NCBI GenBank assembly: GCA_945887955.1
Contig: CAMCZO010000012.1
Location: forward strand, 1 to 42,310
DNA from: Chitinophaga pinensis
Lineage (GTDB): Bacteria; Bacteroidota; Bacteroidia; B-17B0; Aurantibacillaceae
Length of the DNA: 42,310 nt
Direction: 5' to 3'
The translations under genes were made by a program, and so were the position numbers. The number at the start of each line of letters is the position of its first letter. The first letter of the stretch is position 1. Positions 29,048 to 37,005 of this stretch are shown piece by piece. The notes under the pieces were generated by a model. That model did not search any database and was not told where the DNA came from. It saw only the letters and a program-made list of their open reading frames with translations.

Positions 29048-29128
29048 GTATGGCGATCATCAAATTCTTCCAATAAAAGAAAAATTATATTTTAATGCTA
29101 GTTTTGTTTGAGATAAAACACTAATGCC
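29048..29128 (-). pseudogene. Remnant of an FMN-binding glutamate-synthase-family gene
   Basis: Read on the minus strand from 29128, this translates to GISVLSQTKLALKYNF, then SFIGRI and two TGA stops. It aligns codon for codon, without gaps, with residues 40-66 of the intact protein encoded at 9378-10976 (GISDLSQTKHSLKYNF, PVIGRMRWW). By eye about 64 of 81 bases agree. Divergence is beyond that of a fresh duplicate and neither end of a gene is present, so this is an old fragment. It sits between the AtpZ block and the biosynthetic locus. Confidence 0.75.
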
Positions 29129-29174
29129 TTGCTTTTCCTATAAAATAAAGTTCAAAGAGAAATAACTTAATATT

Positions 29175-29960
29175 TTAAGGCCTTGGAAACATTCCGTCTA
29201 AAAGAGAATCTCTGAATTTTCGAGGAAGAATTTTACTTAAAATAACTAAGAGATTTACATCCCCTGAAGGAATGATGAGATATTTTTTTGAGCCTTTGGC
29301 CATTTTCAAGATTTTTATTGCCACTTCAGACGTTTTCATTAATTTACGAGGAGTTTCTTTTTTCATCCATTGCGGCGCATTTTTTATTTCCTCATGAAAT
29401 TGCGGCGTATCCATATCTCCTGGACAAGCAACATAAACATTAATATTTTTACTAAGCAATTCTCGTCGTAAGCATTCGCCAAAATTTACAATTCCGGCTT
29501 TGGCAGCACAATACATTGAATATCCAGCTGCACCCATTAGCCCGAAGCCTGAAGAAATTAATAAAACTTTTGTTCCATTAACTAAAAGTGGTAAAAAAGT
29601 ATGAGCAGAAAGAATTGTACCCCATAAATCTATTTCAAGATCTTGTTTCATTTCGGTAGCATTTTGATAATCTGAAAGAAGTTTAGTTGAAACAACCCCG
29701 GCATTTAGAATAAGATAATCTATTTTTTCATACTCGTTTTTTATTTGATCGAATACTTTTTTTAAACCGTTTTCGTCAGTAATATCACATGAAAATCCTT
29801 TTGCCGTTATATTTAAATCAGATAATGAGCTTAATGCTTTATTTATCTTATCTTGATTTCTTGCAATAATAATTATTGAATAGCCTTCTTTTCCTAATAA
29901 TTCGGCTAAGGCAAACCCTAATCCAGAGGAACCTCCGGTTATTACTGCAGTTTTTTTCAT
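29175..29960 (-). CDS. SDR resembling 3-ketodihydrosphingosine reductase
   Basis: The 261-residue classical short-chain dehydrogenase has GGSSGLG for NADP(H) binding (residues 9-15), LNAGVV, a catalytic Ser at 136/137 and Tyr150-Cys-Ala-Ala-Lys154. The C-terminus is hydrophobic with VNLLVILSKILPRKFRDSLL, like the membrane-contacting tail of 3-ketodihydrosphingosine reductases (KDSR/TSC10). The gene lies 4 nt after an alpha-oxoamine synthase, whose expected product is a 2-amino-3-ketone. Reduction of that ketone to the 3-hydroxyl is therefore the best prediction. A general ketoreductase role cannot be excluded from sequence alone. Confidence 0.8.
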   Translation of the reverse strand: MKKTAVITGGSSGLGFALAELLGKEGYSIIIIARNQDKINKALSSLSDLNITAKGFSCDITDENGLKKVFDQIKNEYEKIDYLILNAGVVSTKLLSDYQNATEMKQDLEIDLWGTILSAHTFLPLLVNGTKVLLISSGFGLMGAAGYSMYCAAKAGIVNFGECLRRELLSKNINVYVACPGDMDTPQFHEEIKNAPQWMKKETPRKLMKTSEVAIKILKMAKGSKKYLIIPSGDVNLLVILSKILPRKFRDSLLDGMFPRP

Positions 29961-29964
29961 TGCT

Positions 29965-31266
29965 CTATTTTTTTAAAAAATCGAATTTATCAGCAGCTTT
30001 TAAAATAATATCGGCAGCTTTATTTAATTGTTCTTCTGAATGTTCGGAAGTAATAAACATTCTTATTCTTGCTTCACCTTTTGGAACGGCAGGAAATTGA
30101 ATAATACTAGTATCTAAACCTGTTTTTTGCAAATAATCGTTTAGTTGTAAGGTTTTACTTTCGTTTCCGAAATTAACTATTACCACCCAAGAATCACATT
30201 CGCCAAGATTAACTTTTCCTGATAATAATTTTCTAAAATAGCTTGCATTAGATTTTAATTTATTCCTTCGTGCCATGCCAATTTCGCTTCCTGCAAGTTC
30301 AACTACTTTTGTCATACCACCAGTAACAGCAGGATCTAAGGCGCAAGAAAACATGCGGCACTTTGCGTACCAATTCATGTAATTAATTATAGATTTTTTT
30401 CCGTACACGCCTCCGCCAACACCACCAAATGCTTTTGAGAAGGTCATTACATAAAGATCAACATCCTCTAAAACTCCTTGTTCTTCACAAACACCTCTTC
30501 CGTTTTCTCCTGCAATAAGCGCTGAATGAGCTTCGTCTACTAAGGTATAAGCACCATATTGTTTAGCAAGTTTTACAACCCCTTTCACGTTTCCATAATC
30601 TCCATCTCCACTATATACTCCTTCCATGCAAATTAATACACGAGTAAATCCATCACAAGTCTTTTTTAAAAGCTCTTCGAGATGATCCATGTTGTTGTGT
30701 TTGAAGTACAAGATTTCACCGCCTGAAAGTTTAGCACCTTCGATAATGGACATGTGCGAAGCTTCATCCATTATTACATAGTTACCAGGTTTTATAAAAG
30801 CAGATATTGCACCTAAATTTACACTATAACCGGCAGTGAATAATGAAACTCCACGATCGGGTAAGCCAAAGAATTTTTCAAGCGCCTGCTCTAATTGTTT
30901 GTGAATGGAGTAAGTACCGCTAATTACTGGTGAACTTGATGCGCCTAGACCATACTTACCAACTGCTTCTTGAGCTGCAGCAATTACTTCAGGATGGTAG
31001 CTAAAGCCCAAATAATTATAACTCGAGAGGTTAATGATATGAACTTTTTCGCCATTTTGACGAGTTAGGTCAATTTCAGTTTTTTGAGCCGCAGAACGAA
31101 TAGCTTCAAAAGTATATAGATTTTTTTTATTCAGAATTTCAACCCATTCTGAAAAAAGGTCCATTTCTTCAAGTTCAGAAGACATGTTCATCATAAACAT
31201 ATCATAAGTATATTCTGAAAAATGATCTTGCAAGTGTTTGGACATTACTTCGTCAGTAGTAGACAT
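29965..31266 (-). CDS. Alpha-oxoamine synthase (serine palmitoyltransferase / KBL-like)
   Basis: The 433-residue PLP enzyme has all alpha-oxoamine-synthase marks: INLSSYNYLGFSYHP, GLGASSSPVISGTYSIHKQL, MDEASHMS (His171, ring-stacking), TLVDEAHSALIAGENGRG (Asp244, His247) and TFSKAFGGVGG with the PLP Lys278. The family joins an amino acid to an acyl thioester with loss of CO2. An N-terminal extension of roughly 50 residues, absent from short KBL/BioF proteins, is typical of serine-palmitoyltransferase-like and polyketide-associated members. With a KDSR-like SDR 4 nt downstream and an ACP in the same operon, I predict condensation of an acyl-ACP with serine, cysteate or alanine. The amino acid is unknown. 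Confidence 0.88.
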   Translation of the reverse strand: MSTTDEVMSKHLQDHFSEYTYDMFMMNMSSELEEMDLFSEWVEILNKKNLYTFEAIRSAAQKTEIDLTRQNGEKVHIINLSSYNYLGFSYHPEVIAAAQEAVGKYGLGASSSPVISGTYSIHKQLEQALEKFFGLPDRGVSLFTAGYSVNLGAISAFIKPGNYVIMDEASHMSIIEGAKLSGGEILYFKHNNMDHLEELLKKTCDGFTRVLICMEGVYSGDGDYGNVKGVVKLAKQYGAYTLVDEAHSALIAGENGRGVCEEQGVLEDVDLYVMTFSKAFGGVGGGVYGKKSIINYMNWYAKCRMFSCALDPAVTGGMTKVVELAGSEIGMARRNKLKSNASYFRKLLSGKVNLGECDSWVVIVNFGNESKTLQLNDYLQKTGLDTSIIQFPAVPKGEARIRMFITSEHSEEQLNKAADIILKAADKFDFLKK

Positions 31267-31268
31267 AA

Positions 31269-32090
31269 TCAGAGGGATTTAAGTGTTTTTTTTTGTGAGC
31301 GATTATAAATTTCCATAAGATTATCAAAAAATGTAGTTCCTTTATCAACTGTTATAGTTTCTCCACTAATTGAATCGCAGTAACCAGAACATAGACCCAC
31401 TATTGCTTCAGATAATTCTTCAGGTTCAATCCAATAATTTTCGGGGATAAATTTTTTTGCAAATTCTGAAAGTTCTTTTCCAAATGTATCTTCTAGTGAT
31501 TTTGTTTTGATAGCACGAGATCTTACAACATTTATACAAACCTCATGGGCTCTTAAATGATAATTAAGATACTTAACAAAAACTTCCAATATAGATTTAG
31601 ATGCTGCAACATAATCATAGCCCATTGAATAGTTATCGGGCCCAGTTGATGAAATGCCAATAATGTATTTTGGATAAAACCCAAAAGTCTTGTATATTTC
31701 TTTTGTATAACCAACCATTGGCCAAGTTGAATAGGAAATGCTTTGCTTTAATCCTTTTAATGACAAGTCTTCAAAACTAGTAACTGAAGACGCAACAGAG
31801 ACATTGCTGATAAAAATATCTATTTTAGCAACTTTTTGCTTAATTTGTTCTAATAACGTTTTTGTGTCATCAGTCTTTGAGGCGTCGGCCTGAAAAAATA
31901 AAGGTTTAGTAGCGTTATTTTCTTCAAAACTTTTAAAAATAGCATCTTCATCATGATCTCCCCAATTGTAGGTAAGAATGCATAAAGCTCCCCTTTTTGC
32001 AAAAGAAAGCCCTATTTGTAAACCTATTCCTCTAGTGCCTCCAGTAATAAGAACTACTTTGCCAGAGAAATCTAAGAGAGTGTTGCTCAT
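31269..32090 (-). CDS. Atypical SDR with FabI/FabL-like Tyr-X6-Lys motif
   Basis: The 273-residue SDR has a TGGTRGIG cofactor motif (17-24) but no YxxxK. Instead SSTGPDNYSMGYDYVAASK gives Tyr158-X6-Lys165, the spacing of the enoyl-ACP reductases FabI and FabL. The usual NNAG is changed to SNVS (96-99). A close paralogue is encoded at 33475-34278; both share WPM..YT, YPKY.IG.SS.GPD and VKYLNYH. Enoyl-thioester reduction on an ACP is the leading prediction, fitting removal of the double bond left by ECH2 or in chain extension. It overlaps the ACP gene by 4 nt and precedes the alpha-oxoamine synthase by 2 nt. Confidence 0.8.
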   Translation of the reverse strand: MSNTLLDFSGKVVLITGGTRGIGLQIGLSFAKRGALCILTYNWGDHDEDAIFKSFEENNATKPLFFQADASKTDDTKTLLEQIKQKVAKIDIFISNVSVASSVTSFEDLSLKGLKQSISYSTWPMVGYTKEIYKTFGFYPKYIIGISSTGPDNYSMGYDYVAASKSILEVFVKYLNYHLRAHEVCINVVRSRAIKTKSLEDTFGKELSEFAKKFIPENYWIEPEELSEAIVGLCSGYCDSISGETITVDKGTTFFDNLMEIYNRSQKKTLKSL

Positions 32091-32335
32091 GCAGATTTTG
32101 GTGCAAATGCTTCAAATTTATCTATTAAACCTGATATGTTATGAATGTCAGATAATTCTGTACGAGGTATTTTAATTTTAAGTTCACGCATAGTTCCTGA
32201 AACTATTTCTACAATATCTAAACTATTTGCGCCAAAATCGGTAAATTTTTTTTCAGGGTCTATACCAGCAGTAATACCAGGTACAGATTTAGCTAAATGC
32301 TTTTCAATAACTCTTAAGATTTCTTCTCTTTCCAT
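32087..32335 (-). CDS. Acyl carrier protein, AcpK-like (HCS cassette type)
   Basis: The 82-residue protein carries the phosphopantetheine Ser38 in the motif FGANSLDIVEIVSGTM. The GANS-(L/I)-D context and the following IKIPRTELSDIHNISGLI are the pattern of discrete ACPs in HCS beta-branching cassettes (AcpK type), rather than the DSLD of housekeeping AcpP. In those systems the ACP presents acetyl for the HMG-synthase-like enzyme. It is the only carrier protein in the window, so it may serve both as donor and as chain carrier here, or share the work with a chromosomal AcpP. It opens the four-gene operon ACP-SDR-AOS-KDSR. Confidence 0.88.
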   Translation of the reverse strand: MEREEILRVIEKHLAKSVPGITAGIDPEKKFTDFGANSLDIVEIVSGTMRELKIKIPRTELSDIHNISGLIDKFEAFAPKSA

Positions 32336-32720
32336 TGTTAAATTATTATTATTTATTTATTATTTTTTGCGATACGTAAAATTAACAAAATAGATTTAAT
32401 AATCAATTATGTTAGAAAAAAATTCGAAAGAGATTCTATGAACTAGAAACAACTACTAATTAATTGTTTTAGTTTCATTTTTTATAAATAAGACTTCATA
32501 AAAATTTGATTATAAATGAATTAGAAGTTTTATGATTATGTCAATTTTTAATAAGTTTTTATAATAATTGCCTAATGTTGATGAAAATTGAGATCACAAA
32601 AAATAATTTATTAATTTACCATACTAGGGTTTTTAAATAAAAAAGCAATTCTTTTTTAAAAAATTGTTATTTTTGAACTTATTTGCTCTTTTTTTTGATT
32701 TATTTCTAATGTTTTAATTA
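32336..32720. promoter_or_regulatory. 385-nt divergent promoter region between ACP and ECH2 operons
   Basis: This AT-rich gap separates the two divergent operons of the locus. On the plus strand TATTTTTG at 32668-32675 matches TAnnTTTG and lies 45 nt before the ECH2 start, but no TTTG occurs at the -33 distance. I find no matching -7 box on the minus strand. No gene or RNA is visible. Confidence 0.45.
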
Positions 32721-33485
32721 ATGCATAAATCCTCAACAAAAACAAGTTTAATAAGTCTTTCTAAGGAATCTTCAGGAATTAGTACCTTAATAATGAACGA
32801 TAGGGCATGTAAAAATGCCTTAACCCCAAAATTTGTTGAGGAGCTAATTGTTTGTTTAAATGTTGCAAAAGCCGACAACACATTAAAGGTTTTAGTGCTT
32901 GCTGGCACTGATGATATTTTTTGTTCAGGTGCAGATTTAGACACCTTAATAAAACTTTGCAAAAGAGAACTTCAGCCAGTAGATATTATACTTTCTAAAT
33001 TGATTTTAGACATCCCCGTTCCAGTAATTTCAGCAATGCAGGGTCATGCAATTGGTGGTGGTTTGGCTATAGGGTTATGTGCTGATGTTGCAATTTTGGC
33101 TGAGGAAAGCCGTTATGGATGTTCTTTTATGAATATGGGATTTACACCAGGAATGGGTATTACAAAATTAATGGAACATTATATGTCTCCGGCTATTGCT
33201 CAAGAAATGCAATATACAGGAAATTATTACTTAGGAAGAGAATTAAAAGGTAAAACAAACTTTAATTATATATTACCAAAGTCAGAAGTTCTTGAAAAAG
33301 CAAATTCAATTGCAGAAGCCATGGCCGAAAAACCTAGAAAAGCGCTTTCAGTTTTAAAACGGTATCAAAGTATGCACCGCAGAAAAATGTTTGAGGAGAC
33401 TTATAGTATTGAAACGATGATGCACGAGCTAACATTTAACGAAGAAGAAATATTAAAAATAATACAAGAAAATTATGTCAGATAA
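32721..33485 (+). CDS. Enoyl-CoA hydratase-like decarboxylase, ECH2 (PksI-like)
   Basis: The 254-residue crotonase-fold protein matches the ECH2 members of HCS cassettes (PksI, CurF-ECH2), which decarboxylate 3-methylglutaconyl-ACP to 3-methylcrotonyl-ACP. Distinctive segments are ISAMQGHAIGGGLAIGLCAD (oxyanion hole), FMNMGFTPGMGITKLMEHYM and MMHELTF near the C-terminus. His235 in that last motif and Lys78 or Lys81 after CSGADLD sit where the catalytic His and Lys of ECH2 decarboxylases are expected. It lies on the plus strand, opposite to the rest of the cassette, and overlaps the following SDR gene by 11 nt. Confidence 0.87.
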   Translation: MHKSSTKTSLISLSKESSGISTLIMNDRACKNALTPKFVEELIVCLNVAKADNTLKVLVLAGTDDIFCSGADLDTLIKLCKRELQPVDIILSKLILDIPVPVISAMQGHAIGGGLAIGLCADVAILAEESRYGCSFMNMGFTPGMGITKLMEHYMSPAIAQEMQYTGNYYLGRELKGKTNFNYILPKSEVLEKANSIAEAMAEKPRKALSVLKRYQSMHRRKMFEETYSIETMMHELTFNEEEILKIIQENYVR

Positions 33486-34278
33486 CAATAAACAAAAGGT
33501 AATTTTAATAACTGGAGGCACAAAGGGTATAGGCAAGGAGATTGCTTTTAAATTTGCTGAACATGGCCATCAATGCATAATTACTTATGGTTGGGGAAGC
33601 ATTGAGGACGATGATTTTTTAAATGAATTTAAGTCTAGAAACTTACCTGAACCTTATTTAAAGCAGGCTGATGTGATAAACTCAGAAGACACTATTGATT
33701 TAATGAACGAAATTAAACTTCGTTATGGAAGGGTAGATACTTTTATCAGCAATGTTTCTTTTGCTAATTTAGTTAAAGGCATAGATGATTATAGCGAAGG
33801 TTCCTTATTAAAGAGTGTGGAGTATAGTTGTTGGCCTATGATTGAATATACTAGGCAGATGAAAAAGGTTTTTGGGGCATACCCAAAATATGTTATTGGA
33901 CTTTCATCTCATGGCCCAGATAGATATTATAAAAATTATGATTTTGCAGCAGCAACAAAAACTCTTAATGAAGTTTTAGTAAAATATTTAAATTATCATT
34001 TTTATAATGATGATGTGATTTTTAATATTCTTCGTACACGACCTGTTATCACAGATTCTTTACTAATGACTGTTGGAAAGGAATGGAAAGATTTTATTGA
34101 AAAATACGATATTCCTGGAACTCATGTGGATCTTGAAGAAATAGCTAAAGTAACCTATATGATGTGTAGCGGTTTAATGGACGGAATAAGAGGGCAAACT
34201 ATTAATGCAGATAAAGGGTATAATTTTATAGAAGGATATTCTTATATGTATGACAAAAGGGAAGAATTTGGTATTTAA
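33475..34278 (+). CDS. Atypical SDR with FabI/FabL-like Tyr-X6-Lys motif (paralogue)
   Basis: The 267-residue SDR has TGGTKGIG (13-20), SNVS in place of NNAG, and SSHGPDRYYKNYDFAAATK giving Tyr155-X6-Lys162, the enoyl-reductase spacing. It is a paralogue of the protein at 31269-32090. Its start overlaps ECH2 by 11 nt, so it probably acts right after decarboxylation, reducing 3-methylcrotonyl-ACP, as an ER does in curacin-type pathways (inference). Its stop overlaps the stop of the convergent ECH1 gene by 4 nt. A ketoreductase role is possible because atypical SDRs are hard to assign. Confidence 0.8.
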   Translation: MSDNNKQKVILITGGTKGIGKEIAFKFAEHGHQCIITYGWGSIEDDDFLNEFKSRNLPEPYLKQADVINSEDTIDLMNEIKLRYGRVDTFISNVSFANLVKGIDDYSEGSLLKSVEYSCWPMIEYTRQMKKVFGAYPKYVIGLSSHGPDRYYKNYDFAAATKTLNEVLVKYLNYHFYNDDVIFNILRTRPVITDSLLMTVGKEWKDFIEKYDIPGTHVDLEEIAKVTYMMCSGLMDGIRGQTINADKGYNFIEGYSYMYDKREEFGI

Positions 34279-34997
34279 TCTTCCAAAAAATCAGAAATAT
34301 CTTTAATTCTTTGTTCTATTTCTGGCTCTTGCAATCTTTTGCTTAGGATATCCATCCCTTTTTTGGCTATTGAGTCTTGACTTAAATGTGATTCGTAAAG
34401 CATTTCTTTAATATCAGCAACTGAGTCTATTTTGCAAGACCTCATGCTATTTATGGTTTGGATAAGGGTTTCTTGAATTTTATTACTATTAACCACTTCG
34501 TCGGCAATGCCACAATCGATTGCAAAAGAAGCAGGATATTTTTTTCCAGTAAATACCATTTTTTTTATTTGTTGCGGACTAATTCTATTTAATAAAGAGG
34601 GTAGAATCATGCCCGGAATTAATCCTAACAATCCTTCAGGTAAAGAGAAGGTGCTAGAATCTTCGACTATAACATAATCTGAAGCGCAAACAATTCCGAG
34701 TCCCCCACCGGATACACTGCCACAAACTAAACTAATGGATATAAACTTTTCAGTTTGAATTTTTTTTAAAAATGATGCATATTTTTGCATTTCTTCTGTT
34801 CGAACTTTCTGCTTGCTATTAGCAACCCATTTAAGATCGAGGCCATTACAAAAAACAGAATCATTTCCAGTAAATACAACAAAACGAACATTTTGCTTTA
34901 GACACAACGTAAGCTGATCATTTAAATCGCAAATAGTTTCTGGATTTAAAACAGGTGGAATTTTAATTTCTGTGTATAACAAATTAACTGAACTCAT
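34275..34997 (-). CDS. Enoyl-CoA hydratase-like dehydratase, ECH1 (PksH-like)
   Basis: The 240-residue crotonase-fold protein fits the ECH1 group (PksH, CurE) that dehydrates HMG-ACP to 3-methylglutaconyl-ACP. The oxyanion-hole segment is VCGSVSGGGLGIVCASDYVI and the general-acid/base segment STFSLPEGLLGLIPGMILP, with Glu121 at the catalytic position. It lacks the FTPGMG motif that marks ECH2. Its start overlaps the HMG synthase gene by 14 nt, so the two are translationally coupled, in keeping with sequential reactions. It ends the eight-gene minus-strand operon. Confidence 0.86.
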   Translation of the reverse strand: MSSVNLLYTEIKIPPVLNPETICDLNDQLTLCLKQNVRFVVFTGNDSVFCNGLDLKWVANSKQKVRTEEMQKYASFLKKIQTEKFISISLVCGSVSGGGLGIVCASDYVIVEDSSTFSLPEGLLGLIPGMILPSLLNRISPQQIKKMVFTGKKYPASFAIDCGIADEVVNSNKIQETLIQTINSMRSCKIDSVADIKEMLYESHLSQDSIAKKGMDILSKRLQEPEIEQRIKDISDFLED

Positions 34998-36213
34998 AGC
35001 TTCTGTAATAATCTTTGGTACCCTTAAAGATTAATAAACCTTTGCCTTTATAAGCTTTATCGAACAGTCCTTCAACCATATTGAAGTCAGGAATAAAATC
35101 GATGCTTTTAATGCGTTCTTCTCTAGCAAGCTCCATGGCTTCGTATTGATTTACGTTGATTTTAAAACGTTGAGAAATAAGTTCTTTTAAACCTGTATTG
35201 ATTGCAATTTCTTTGGATTTATCAGTAGTTAATACGCTATAAAACTCTGCACATGAGCCAGAACCGTATGAAAAAATACTAATCTTGTCATTTGCAACAA
35301 GGTCATTAACGCCTGATATTGTTGAAAGAAGAGCAATAAAAACACTTCCTCCATAAGTTCCTCCAATGTCTTTAGAAAAAGTAATTGAGGGTAAAATTTT
35401 TTGTTTGAAACTCTCCATTATTTCTTCATTAGAAGCATCGGAGCTCATTCTCATTAATTGTTTGTGAGCTCTATAGCTAATTCCACTAAATGGGACATGA
35501 TAAATATGGTATTTAAAATAAGAACTATAATCAATTGGCCCTACATTTAATTCGAAGTCTTCGTATGTAGCAGCTAATGCTTCCATGTATGAATATAGAC
35601 TATGTTCACTATTTCCAGTTTCAAGCCAGGGCAGAGGTCGAATAACATCGGCTACTTCATGGGCATACAAACCAAATTTATCAAGTTCAAGTTCAATGAA
35701 ATCAGGTTTATCAGAAACAAGCATTGCCACAGATCCGCCGCCGCAAACATATTCCCAAGGTCGGTGGATTGAATTAAGACTTTCGTCTGTACTAATAATA
35801 AGTGCTTTTTGGCCTTTTCTGATCATGCCTGATGACAACCAAGATACAGCCATTTTTAAAGCAGCGGTGCCAGAATAACAAGCTATTTTGATTTCAAAAT
35901 GACGGCAAGCGCTAGGCAATCCTAAATAATGTAACACCCAAGAGCTAACTGATTTTTCATTATCAAGGCCTGTTTCGGTTGCAACGATTAGCAAGCCTAT
36001 AGAATCTATATCTTCTTGAGAAAGCATTGGCTTAGCTGCATTAACTGCCATAGTTACGGTATCTTCCCATGGAGGATTTACGCTACGAGTTTCTACCATG
36101 AGTTCTTTGCGCATGTGTTCTAAATCATAGTTACGAGCAATAGCAAGCTCTTCGAGGTTAAGCTGAAGTGCTGCGGGATAAACCCTTATTTTTTCTATTC
36201 CGTATCTTTTCAT
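34984..36213 (-). CDS. HMG-CoA synthase-like beta-branching enzyme (PksG-like)
   Basis: The 409-residue protein belongs to the HMG-CoA synthase family of beta-branching cassettes (PksG, MupH, CurD), which add an acetyl carbanion from acetyl-ACP to a beta-ketoacyl-ACP. Motifs are VATETGLDNEKSVSSWVLHY (Glu80), FEIKIACYSGTAALKMAVSW (Cys112), YHVPFSGISYRAHKQLMR (His239) and FSYGSGSCAEFYS. The Glu-Cys-His triad is at the places it has in bacterial HMG-CoA synthase. PksG-like rather than mevalonate-pathway identity is favoured by coupled ECH1, nearby ECH2, AcpK-like ACP and PksF-like KS. It overlaps ECH1 by 14 nt and is 43 nt from the FabG gene. Confidence 0.9.
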   Translation of the reverse strand: MKRYGIEKIRVYPAALQLNLEELAIARNYDLEHMRKELMVETRSVNPPWEDTVTMAVNAAKPMLSQEDIDSIGLLIVATETGLDNEKSVSSWVLHYLGLPSACRHFEIKIACYSGTAALKMAVSWLSSGMIRKGQKALIISTDESLNSIHRPWEYVCGGGSVAMLVSDKPDFIELELDKFGLYAHEVADVIRPLPWLETGNSEHSLYSYMEALAATYEDFELNVGPIDYSSYFKYHIYHVPFSGISYRAHKQLMRMSSDASNEEIMESFKQKILPSITFSKDIGGTYGGSVFIALLSTISGVNDLVANDKISIFSYGSGSCAEFYSVLTTDKSKEIAINTGLKELISQRFKINVNQYEAMELAREERIKSIDFIPDFNMVEGLFDKAYKGKGLLIFKGTKDYYRSYEFS

Positions 36214-36256
36214 TAATTACAGTTATTGATTTAAATTAGAAGGGATTTAAAATGTA

Positions 36257-37000
36257 TTACTCTGCCCAGTCTAAACCACCTGTTACACTTATTACTTGAC
36301 CATTTACAAAGCTAGCGGCATCCGAACCTAAAAATAAAGCTACTTCAGCTAGTTCGTCAAGATGTCCCATACGTTTCATTGGATTATGCAGGAGCCAGAA
36401 TTTTCTGAGGTTATCGCTTAATGTTTCTTTCACCATGTCAGTTTCGAACATACCGGGAACAACTACATTGCTTGTAATACCTTTGATGCCATATTCTTTG
36501 GCGATGGTACCTGATAAACCAATTAGACCTGCTTTACTGGCGCTATAATTAGCTTGCCCTGAAATACCATCTTTTGCGATAGATGAAACTGAAACAAAGT
36601 GTCCTTTTCGGTTTGCAAGAAATACTGGTAAAAACTGGCGAATGATATAAAATGCGCCATTTAGATTTGTATCGATCACATCGTGCCATTCTTCATCTGT
36701 CATGTGAAAGGCAAGATTATTTCGGTTAATTGCTGCGTTATTAATTACCGTGTCAATCGAATCAAAATCATCGAGCACATTATCTGTTACTCTCACAACA
36801 TCATCAACATTTCTTACATTAAGTTGATACCCTTTGCACATTCGATCTGGAGCAAGCTTTTTTGTTTCTTCTAGTAATTTTTCAATATGTTCTGTGTTAG
36901 AACTGTTATAGGTAAAAGCTACATCGTGGCCTCTTTCCAAAGCCATGGTTACAATTCTTCGGCCAATACCTCTGGATCCCCCTGTTATAAAAATTTTCAT
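36257..37000 (-). CDS. 3-oxoacyl-ACP reductase (FabG-like)
   Basis: The 247-residue classical SDR has ITGGSRGIG for NADPH, INNAAI, a catalytic Ser139/140 and Tyr152-Ser-Ala-Ser-Lys156, followed by AEVALFLGSDAASFVNGQVI and the terminal VTGGL, all standard for FabG. It would reduce beta-ketoacyl-ACP to the 3-hydroxy form. Only 5 nt separate it from the ketosynthase gene, so it is clearly dedicated to this locus and not the housekeeping copy. Together with the FabZ-like dehydratase it could complete a chain-extension cycle. Confidence 0.9.
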   Translation of the reverse strand: MKIFITGGSRGIGRRIVTMALERGHDVAFTYNSSNTEHIEKLLEETKKLAPDRMCKGYQLNVRNVDDVVRVTDNVLDDFDSIDTVINNAAINRNNLAFHMTDEEWHDVIDTNLNGAFYIIRQFLPVFLANRKGHFVSVSSIAKDGISGQANYSASKAGLIGLSGTIAKEYGIKGITSNVVVPGMFETDMVKETLSDNLRKFWLLHNPMKRMGHLDELAEVALFLGSDAASFVNGQVISVTGGLDWAE

Positions 37001-37005
37001 ATTGA

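Noticed and set aside
29175..31266. Firm assignment as a sulfonolipid (capnine) pathway
   Set aside because: The SPT-like and KDSR-like genes would fit, but no cysteate synthase or other sulfonate gene is in the window.
34984..36213. Mevalonate-pathway HMG-CoA synthase
   Set aside because: The catalytic triad fits both types, but coupling with ECH1 and the presence of ECH2, AcpK-like ACP, PksF-like KS and trans-AT-type AT favour the beta-branching type; no other mevalonate gene is nearby.
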